Source: Daphnia carinata
Lineage: Eukaryota; Arthropoda; Branchiopoda; Diplostraca; Daphniidae
DNA length: 64,000 bases
Direction of reading: 5' to 3'
NCBI RefSeq assembly: GCF_022539665.2
Contig: NC_081340.1
Location: 2,232,001-2,296,000, forward strand
How positions within the stretch are numbered: position 1 is the first letter of the stretch; the number at the start of each line of letters is the position of its first letter. This document shows, piece after piece, positions 57,301 to 64,000 of the stretch. The position numbers were made by a program, and so were the translations under genes. A model generated the notes under the pieces. The model was not told the DNA's origin and did not search any database. It saw only the letters and a program-made list of their open reading frames with translations.

Positions 57301-60300
57301 CAGCTGGGCAGACGTCTCGCTGATCGTGTACACAGACTTCTTCGTCTTGCGGATGGCTTTGCCCTTGAACGTCCACTCGGCTTTGGGTGTAGGGAAGCCG
57401 TTGAACGGCACCTCGATGACAGCGTCCTCTCCGCGACGGACCCACACTTCGGCGTGCACTTGATCGATGGGGATGCTGGGCGGCACCTTGGGCACTTCCA
57501 CCGTCAGCACAGTGACCGTCTTCATGGCTTCCAGGACGCAAGTGTACTCGGCGCTGTCTTCGATCGCCGCTTTGGTGATGGTCAAAGAGCGGGCACAGCC
57601 GTCTCGTGTAACTATCAATCATTTTCGAATTATAACGATAATTAGATCAACACGCTTTGAATGGCACTAACTTATGAAAATTCACTTACGTTTGATCCGG
57701 TCGGAATCGACCATCACTTCGCCATTCTTCATCCACGTGACTTCGGCATCGTCGGCCGTCAGCTGGACGGTGAAGGTCACGTCCTGACCCATGGGCGCGG
57801 CCACCATCTCGGGCAGTTTGGCCACAAAGTTCACTTTGGGCGCCAGGACGTTGAGCCGGGCGGCAGATTTCTGGTCGCCGATGACGCAAGAGTACTCGCA
57901 ATCGTCCTCGGCGCCGCAGTCGTAGATGACGAGCCGCTGGCGCTTACCGTCGATGGCCAGCTGGATGTGCTGCGACAGCTGGACCTCTTGGCTGTTGCGG
58001 AACCACTGGATCTTGGCGTCGCCTTTCGTCAACTCGATCTCGAAACTGGCCTCCTCTCCGCGACGGACCGTCACGTCCTTGAGGCGCAGGGTGATCTCGG
58101 GCGGGAGTTCGATGACGACCAGCTCGGCCGTGCATTCGTGCTCGCCCAGGGCGCAGGTATACTCGCCTTCGTCCTGTAAGGAGACGCTGCGGATGACGAA
58201 ACTCCTGCGCTTGCCCTCCGTTTTGAACTCGTAGCGCTCCGTGTTGGTCTGGTCCAGCGGCTCGCCGTCCCTGTGCCAAGTCACCGTGGACGTCTCGTCC
58301 GAGACTTCGACGCTAAAGACGGCCGGCTGCCGCTCCTTGATCTCGAGATCCTTGATCTTGGTGACGAACTCGTGCGCCGGCTCGGCCCTCACTGTCAAAA
58401 CACAAGCGGTCGTTTGATTGTGGAACGTGCAGCTGTAACCGCCCGCCTCCTTCCTGCCCACCCCGCGCATCACCAACTTATGTTCTCTATCTCTACTCTC
58501 TTGAACGGCGCCTTGCTGCCCGTCGCTAGGCGAATGCGCATCGAGCGGGACGTCATCCCTGTACCAAAACACCTCGGTCGGCTCTTTGGTCCGGCACAGG
58601 AGGACGACGTCCGACCCGGCATCGACTTCCACATCTTCCAGCGGCTGGACGAAGACATTGCACTCGACGGCGACGTGCGCTGCGTGCCATACCTTCGTTC
58701 CGCCAGCGGCGCTGGCCACGCACTTGTACTCGCCCGTTTCCTTGTCCACGCTGGCGCTGGACACTTGCAACGCGTGCGCCAGCCCGTCCGACGTGATCTT
58801 CAAAGACTTGGTCGCCTTCAAACGCTTGCCGTTGCGGTACCACGACACTTCGGCCGGCGCCGAAAGGCTCGCTTTCAAGACGAAAGGATCTCCCTCGAAG
58901 ACGGACACGTCGTTGAACTTCTCGACGAAATGCAGTTTGCTGGCCGACTGGACCGTTAGCGTGGCGGACGTTTGAACTTGTCCGTGCTCGTTCTCCGCGT
59001 TCAACATGTAATCGCCGTCGTCTTCCGGCTGGGCGGAGGGGATGATCAACGTCGAGACTCCCCTCTCGTCCGTCTTGACGTCCGTTTGGATTTCGACGCC
59101 GTTACGGTACCACTTGACGACCGGGCTGGGAATTCCAGTCACTTTAGCCGTCAAGGTGACGGGGCTCCCGATTTGCACGACCGTGTTCTTCAACGGCTGG
59201 TCCACTTGCGGCGGCATCTTCCTGGCGCCTTTGACTTTGACGTTGAGGACGACGTGACTGACGGCTTCACCCTCCCGATTCCGGGCGATGATGTCGTAAG
59301 TGCCTTCGTCCGCCATGCCGACGTCTCTTATCTGAATGATGCTGCAGTACATGTGGACGTCCGACTGGCCCAGGAGGGCGATCCGGTCGCTGGGCTTGAT
59401 CCGCTTCCCGTTGTGGAACCAGGCAACGTCCGGCTCCGGGACAGCGACCAATCGGCATTCGAGTTCGACGTCGGTGCCTTCGTCGACCGTTTTCGTTTTG
59501 GGACGTTGGGAGAAAGTCGGCGGGATGCCTTCCAGGATGTCCATCAAGGAGGATTCCCTGGACAGGGAACGGCGGGATGTTATGGTCGTGTCGGATCCGT
59601 GGTCGGAGAGCGGAGCTTCGACGACGAGTTCCGCCGAGCTGGACGCGAATCCGGCCGCGTTTTTGGCGACGCAGGTGAAAGTGCCGGCGTCTTCCGGGAA
59701 GACTTCGGCGATCGTCAAACTGGCAATGTTGCATTCCTCGTCGTAGACCATCTGGAAATCCTGGGTAGGTTTGATGACGGCCGTCTGACGGAACCAAGTG
59801 ATGACCGGCCTCGGAGAGCCTTCCACTTGGCACTCGAAGGTGACGCTAGTGCCATCTGGCGCTCGGATCGGTTGCAATTTCGTCAGGAATCTCGGGGCTT
59901 GCACTTTTGATTCGTCGGTGGTGGGCAAATCGAAAACGGGCAACTTGTTGATCTTCTCGTCCAGCTTCTTCTTGACGTAGTGCGTGTAACTGACGTCGTC
60001 TTTGAGGTACTGGGCCGGCACCCAGCCCGTCTCCTCCGTCAGGTGTTTGCGGACGAACCACCAATCCGAGTTGTGCCATTCCAGGACGTAGACGCGCTCG
60101 CCTTCCACCAGATTCATCGCCTCTTCCGTGTCGGCCACGTAAGAGCACAGCGAGAAGAACTCGTCGCCCTCTTGCGGCTCCAGCGGCGACGTCGTCTCTT
60201 CCTCGGCGTCGGCCAAGACGGACGTGGCCGCGCGGGCCACCGTCAACGTGTTGCCGTCTTCCACCAGAGTCGGGGCCGACGCTTTCGGCCTGGCCGGGAT

Positions 60301-63300
60301 CTTAAAGCGAAGGCTCTCGTCGGCCTCGACCGAGATGCTGGGCTTGGCCGGCCGGCGTGGTTTCAACAATCCCAAACTGAACTCTTCCTGGACGTCTTCA
60401 CTTGATTCGCATTTCAGTTTGAAGATGGCGCCACCTTCGACATCGTCCCCTTCGGCGCTATCCTTCAGTTTCCGGGCGTGAACAGCGAACGCGTCCTCGA
60501 CGTCCTCGACCCTGTAGGACGACGACTTCTTCGTCTTCTTCGGCTGGATAACGACATCTGTAATGGAAACGACACCGCTGTCTGAAAATTGCTGACTGAT
60601 GGACTCGCTCATTTGCTCTGCCATAGACACATCATCGACGTGCGCAGGCTTTTGTTGAATGACTAACGACGTGGCCTCAGAGGCTTCCTGGATAACTACC
60701 GACTTGGCGGGCCGTTTCAAACTGAACGCCGCTTCGTCTTCGACATTTTGGATTTGCACTTTCGGCTTGCGTTTCGGTTTCAAACCGATCTGGAATTCTT
60801 CCTCGACGTCTTCGACGTCGTCGATGGCGACCTTCTCTTTCAATTGGAAGGTCGCCCCGCTTTCGACAGTGTCATCGACGACCTTCTTCTTCTTCTTGAG
60901 AATCGGCTTCACCTGGAACTCGTCTTCGACCTCTTCCACGCGATAGGGAACCTCTTGTTTTTGTACCACTTTCAAGACGACGTCTTCCACCTCTTCCACC
61001 ACCTGCGTCGGTTGGCGTTTGGATTTGATCGTCATGTCTTGTTCGACATCCTCCTTTGGTTCTTTAGGTTTGACGGGCTTCAAACCGATCTTGAATTGCT
61101 CTTCAACGTCCTCCTGTTCCACGACTTTGACGGGTTTCAGTTTCAACGTGGCGCCCTTCTCAACATCTTCGACGGCCACGGGTTCCACTTTGCGGATGGA
61201 AGCTAAATTGACGACATCCTCCACTTCTTCGACCTGGTAGGGTTTTCTCTGGACAGTTTTCTTGATTGTTACATCAGCTGATTCTTCTTCCTCCTCTTTT
61301 TTGAAGACGTATTCTTCTTCGACGTCCTCCGAACGAACGTCATCGATCACTTGCCGATTCAATTTGAAAACGGCATCGCTTTCGACCACCTGTTCTTCGG
61401 TCTTTTTCGTTTGAATCGTAACAGATTCTTCTGTATCCTCCTTGACGACCTTCTTCTTCTTCTTGACAATCTTCTTCGACGCGGATACATCCTCGGATAG
61501 TTTGACAGTGGCCTGGACATCTTCAGATTCAACTACGGGCTCTGATTTCAGTTTCAATCCGATGCTGAATTCTTCTGAAATCGCATCTTCTTTCCGTTTG
61601 GGTAACTCAAAACAGGCCTCGACATCTTCTTCTTCTTGAATGACGACGGGTAGCTGGACCTCTTCTATCAGATCTTCCAGGCTGCTCGCGGCCGTCATCA
61701 TCGTGTCTTCGATGAGAGTCGACGACGAAGAGGCCAAACTTTGAAAGCTATCGTCGCTGAAACTGACATCTTCTTCGGGTGCGATGTTGACGACGTGTTC
61801 CGTGACATCGGCCGTCTCTTTGACAGCTGGAACATCCCTGGACGAGGCTTGAACTGCGGCCGGCAAACGGTCCATATCCGAGAGCGTCTCCGTCAGTTCG
61901 ACTTGAGCTACGCCGATCTCTTCGCTGCGTTGAGGTAACGAACGGCTGGCCTTTCTCGATTTGGGCTTCACTTCTGGAACGAGTTCGCACTCGCTGGAAC
62001 CTTCCACCACGTGAGAAACGCTGACAGCTTTCTGTTGCGTTACGGTGACGGTAGGTTTTCCAGTTTCTATCGTCCTGGCCGTCTGCGGTGAGGCCGAGTC
62101 CATGACGAGGTTCTCGCTGACCACAACCGTCTGCGCTTCGGGCAATCGAGATTTGGCCGTTTCCCTTTTGGGTTTCTCGAGTTCCAGGACTTCCTCTCTG
62201 ATTGACGATTGCGCTTGACTTATTTCGAGCGTTTCGCTCTCGGCCATCACTGGAACGGCAGTCTGACTTTGTCCGGCAGTGAAATCTTCCATGGGAACCT
62301 CTTTGAAGGCCACCTGGACATCACTGACATTCATTTCTACTTTTTCCGGGAGAATTCGAGTGGCTTTTTTCGTCTTTTTCTTGATTTCTGGAACGAGTTC
62401 CGTTCCAGTCGATCCTTCGACCACTTGGCCGACCGTGACGGCCTTGTGCTCGACGACACTCACGTTAGGTACTTCTTCAACGACGGTAGCGGTAGCTTTT
62501 GGAACAGTGAAATCCATAGCGATCGTTTCTTGCTGGACAGCTGCTTGATTTTCAGGTAGTTTAGCTCTAACAGTTTCAGCTGATGGCTTCCTAGTAACAG
62601 CAAGAGGTGCAACACTCACCGACGTTTGTATCTCGGCCACTTGGATGGTACGTTTCTCTTCCGGCGCTGATACGGTGGCCGATTGAACTGGCGCTGGAAC
62701 ACGTTCGTCCAAAGGAGCCTCTTTGAAAGACACCTGGACATCCTGGACAGACGTGACGTTCTTCTCCGGCAACACTCTCGTGGCCTTTTTGGTCTTCTTC
62801 TTCACTTCTGGAACGAGTTCCATTTCGTTCGAACTTTCCACAACTTGGCCCACACTAACGGCCAATTGTTCCGTCACTTTAACGACGGGCTTCTCCAGTT
62901 CCGTTTTGGCTTCACTCTGAGCTTCGATCGTGTCCATCAAGAGGTTTTCACTACTGAAGATCGCTTCCGATTGCGACACGCTGGCCTTGGCCGTCTTCCT
63001 TTCCGGCTCAACCGAAGGCCTCATTTCAAATTCCGTTGATGATTCCACGACCGTGCTAACAGACAGCGCTTTGTTTTTCGGATGGACAACAAAGGCCGTC
63101 TCGGTCTCTGTTGGTTTCGATTTTTGATGGACAGTGACGTCGAAGGGAAGTTGTTCTTGCGTGGTACACGCAATCGCTTCTTGCACGTCCATCTTGGCTC
63201 GCCTGGCCAATGGCATTTGATGTTGTAAAGGCACCTCCTTTATTTCAGATACGACTTGAGTCACGTGGACCGTTCTCTGTTCGTCAGTGGACACGTTGGC

Positions 63301-64000
63301 CAGTTGGCTGGGTACAGGAACGAACGCTTCTATTGGCGCTTCCACGTCGACGGTATCTACCTGGAACACACTCGTCTCCGTCTTTTCGGGTAAGTGACGG
63401 ACAGCTTTCTTGCTCTTCGGTTTGAATTCGGGGACTAATTGGGACTCGCTGGACGCCTCGATTACCTGCGCCACGCTGACGGCCCTGTGTTCTGCGATGT
63501 TGACGATAGGTGTCACGCTATCGACGGCCTTGGCCGTCTGCGGAACGGTAAAGTCCATCAAAACATCTTGACTGACGACGACCGTCTGCTTTTCTGGAAC
63601 ACTGGCCATGGCTGTTTTGCTAGTAGGTTTCAAAATGTCCAGCGGCTCTTCTTTCATCTCGGTTTGAACTTGACTTATCTGCACTGTGCGATGTTCTTCC
63701 TTCACCGAACGGGCCGACTGCGGTTGTCCAGCGCTGAACTCTTCCAGCGGCGCTTCTTTAAACGCGAGTTGGACGTCTCCTACGCTGATTTCAGTCCGTT
63801 CCATTTGAGCTCTCGTCGCCTTTTTGCTCTTCTTCTTGACGTCTGGAACGAGATCGGTAGCCGTCGATCCTTCAACGACTTGCTGGACGGAAACGGCCCG
63901 TTGTTCCGTGACGTTGACAGTGGGACGCTCCTCAACGACACTGTCCATCGATTGATGAGTCGTAAAGTCCATGACGGTTATTTCTTGAGTGACCGGCGCT
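54106..64000 (-). CDS. sls: sallimus/titin (connectin)-like giant muscle protein, 3' end (partial; 8 exons)
   Basis: This is the C-terminal part of an elastic sarcomere protein of the sallimus/kettin/titin family, which links Z-disc/actin to thick filaments in arthropod muscle. Exons joined: 57690-64000 (open at right edge), 57201-57611, 56182-57063, 55902-56108, 55436-55837, 54860-55359, 54686-54785, 54106-54305. All junctions have GT-AG ends and matching phases, giving 3003 residues before the TAA. Domain order seen: six starts of a 140-residue repeat, a PEVK-like stretch, SH3, nine Ig, Fn3, Ig, Ig, four more Fn3, then a basic/aromatic tail. From family knowledge, one SH3 followed by Ig and five terminal Fn3 domains matches insect Sls and crayfish I-connectin. 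The N-terminal Ig/kettin part lies outside the window. Twitchin/projectin is less likely because there is no regular Fn-Fn-Ig super-repeat and no kinase. Confidence 0.85.
54306..54685 (-). other. Intron before the sls terminal exon
   Basis: 380 bp; one A-run near 54650-54665. If the terminal exon is skipped, this is part of a 1934-bp intron to 52751. Confidence 0.7.
54686..54785 (-). CDS. sls: sls exon: end of Fn3-5 (possible branch point of alternative splicing)
   Basis: Phase 0 to phase 1, 100 nt. Encodes EGHKYYVRVLARNEVG and ends VIRPP plus one base (G) at a GTACACG donor. Both the sls terminal exon (54106-54305) and the first Fn3 exon of the downstream gene (52580-52751) begin with AT after an AG and accept phase 1, so either can follow in frame. 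Confidence 0.9.
54860..55359 (-). CDS. sls: sls exon: Fn3-4 and most of Fn3-5
   Basis: Phase 1 to phase 0. Fn3-4 (TPPAPPSNLQV, LQWAPPASTGG, SEFFFRVLTENPMG) is followed by Fn3-5 (PSPPTSPLEV, VEWGIPESDGG), which is interrupted after VKDMQ by a short intron. Confidence 0.94.
55436..55837 (-). CDS. sls: sls exon: end of Fn3-2 and complete Fn3-3
   Basis: Phase 1 to phase 1. Starts LEYVFRVSAINDVG, then a full Fn3 (DTPSAPRGPLDI, LKWLPPTSDGG, YTFRITAQNQLG). Donor GTGAGT at 55435. Confidence 0.94.
55902..56108 (-). CDS. sls: sls exon: N-terminal half of Fn3-2
   Basis: Phase 1 to phase 1. Begins DKPSKPQGPL, with MEWKPPLDDGG typical of Fn3 strand B-C, and ends at NLTEG; the rest of the domain starts the next exon (LEYVFRVSAIN). 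Confidence 0.93.
56182..57063 (-). CDS. sls: sls exon: Fn3-1, Ig10, Ig11
   Basis: Phase 1 to phase 1, 294 residues. Fn3-1 starts EKPSSPSAPE and has MWKPPGFSGG and TEYRFRVTAVNSAG. Ig10 has the YACRASND F-strand and WYKDDDEF. Ig11 has WTKNGASLEG and ends in KISG at a GTAAG donor. Confidence 0.95.
57201..57611 (-). CDS. sls: sls exon: second half of Ig8 and Ig9
   Basis: Phase 1 to phase 1. Begins LTRDGCARSL, continuing the Ig8 split at the exon junction, with the F-strand motif DSAEYTC, then a full Ig (IEVPFNGFPTPKAEW, later EAGVYTCKLSNECG). Acceptor AG at 57613-57612, donor GTAAGT at 57200. Confidence 0.93.
57690..64000 (-). CDS. sls: sls exon: 70-residue repeats, PEVK-like region, SH3, Ig1 to first half of Ig8
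   Basis: Single open frame of at least 2103 codons that continues past the right edge; donor GTAAGT at 57689-57684, phase 1. It carries the repeat region (about 61860-64000), the acidic/basic PEVK-like region (about 60190-61690), an SH3 domain (about 59996-60165) and Ig domains down to about 57690. An Arg/Ser-rich linker between Ig1 and Ig2 (about 59540-59610, containing RRSLSRESS) looks like a basophilic kinase target. Ig3 to Ig8 follow each other with almost no linker. Several lack one or both canonical Ig cysteines, as is common in titin-family I-set domains. Confidence 0.93.
59996..60165 (-). other. sls: SH3 domain of sls
   Basis: The translation starts at EFFSLCSYVAD, has the acidic RT-loop (EEAMNLVEGERVYVLEW), the DWW of the peptide-binding surface and the closing GWVPAQYLKDD. 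These are hallmark SH3 features with the ALYDY-like motif degenerate (LCSYVAD). SH3 domains bind proline-rich ligands; the partner is unknown. It is followed by a charged linker and Ig1. Confidence 0.9.
60190..61690 (-). repeat. sls: PEVK-like, VEDVEEEF-repeat elastic segment of sls
   Basis: About 500 codons dominated by V, E, D, K and P with loose repeats of about 30 residues: an acidic core like VEDVEEEFQIGLKPKRKP followed by a basic proline-bearing strand. Charge alternates sharply between acidic and basic blocks. It sits between the 70-residue repeats and the SH3 domain. PEVK segments act as entropic springs in titins; this function is inferred here from composition and place. Confidence 0.7.
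61860..64000 (-). repeat. sls: sls 140-residue protein super-repeats (two ~70-residue halves)
   Basis: Coding repeat. Each unit of about 140 residues starts near an MDFT-like motif (about 63972) followed by consensus pieces such as VTEQRAVSVxQVVE, ELVPExKxKxKKAxR, LPEKxExSV, FKEAPLE, then RTVQVSQ, KEEPL and PExQTVVVSQ. Six unit starts are visible. The two halves resemble each other (V-rich strand followed by a basic cluster). Family knowledge: crayfish I-connectin and insect Sls have repeats of about 68-71 residues of unknown fold between their Ig and PEVK parts. Confidence 0.8.

Noticed and set aside
57661-60405. Plus-strand frames of 100-310 codons over the sls exons
   Set aside because: Antisense shadows of GC-rich Ig/Fn3 exons; translations show no family pattern and cross real intron boundaries.

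Overview
The window is eukaryotic, almost certainly arthropod and most likely a crustacean (a branchiopod such as Daphnia would fit). Exons are about 50-60% GC. Introns are full of oligo(A/T), oligo(G/C) and dinucleotide tracts. All coding signal is on the minus strand, so transcripts run from high to low coordinates. Everything I can read belongs to giant striated-muscle proteins built from immunoglobulin (Ig, I-set) and fibronectin III (Fn3) domains. The species call is inference; the protein families come from domain order and remembered family patterns, without any database search.

Region 1 (about 64000 to 53235) is the 3' end of a sallimus/titin/connectin (sls) gene, open at the right edge. 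Its exons encode about 3003 residues: 70-residue repeats, a PEVK-like segment, one SH3 domain, nine Ig domains, then Fn3-Ig-Ig-Fn3-Fn3-Fn3-Fn3 and a short C-terminal tail with a stop codon at 54106-54108. A poly(A) signal lies at 53256-53261. Eight exons with perfectly matching splice phases support the model.

Region 2 (52751 to the left edge) is a second giant Ig/Fn3 gene on the same strand, resembling Stretchin-Mlck/obscurin. I placed 28 phase-consistent exons (16136 nt, about 5378 codons) plus one alternative first exon that encodes an MGNNN start. Order: Fn3, Fn3, Ig, Ig, Fn3, acidic linkers, then a single 9755-nt exon (six Ig domains in three doublets, an acidic region and about 1500 residues of E/K/R-rich helix with a 10-residue repeat), and then Ig domains, one Fn3 and linkers spread over 35 kb with long introns. 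One intron is 21.3 kb and splits an Ig domain. The gene runs off the left edge. No kinase domain is present in the window, although this family normally carries one further downstream.

The two genes may not be fully separate. The first Fn3 exon of region 2 (52580-52751) has no convincing start of its own and is phase-compatible with the penultimate sls exon (54686-54785). The exon carrying the sls stop could therefore be an alternative terminal exon, with skipping of it giving a titin-like mega-protein that joins sls to the stretchin-like part. I saw no tRNA, rRNA, CRISPR, complete transposon or plus-strand gene.
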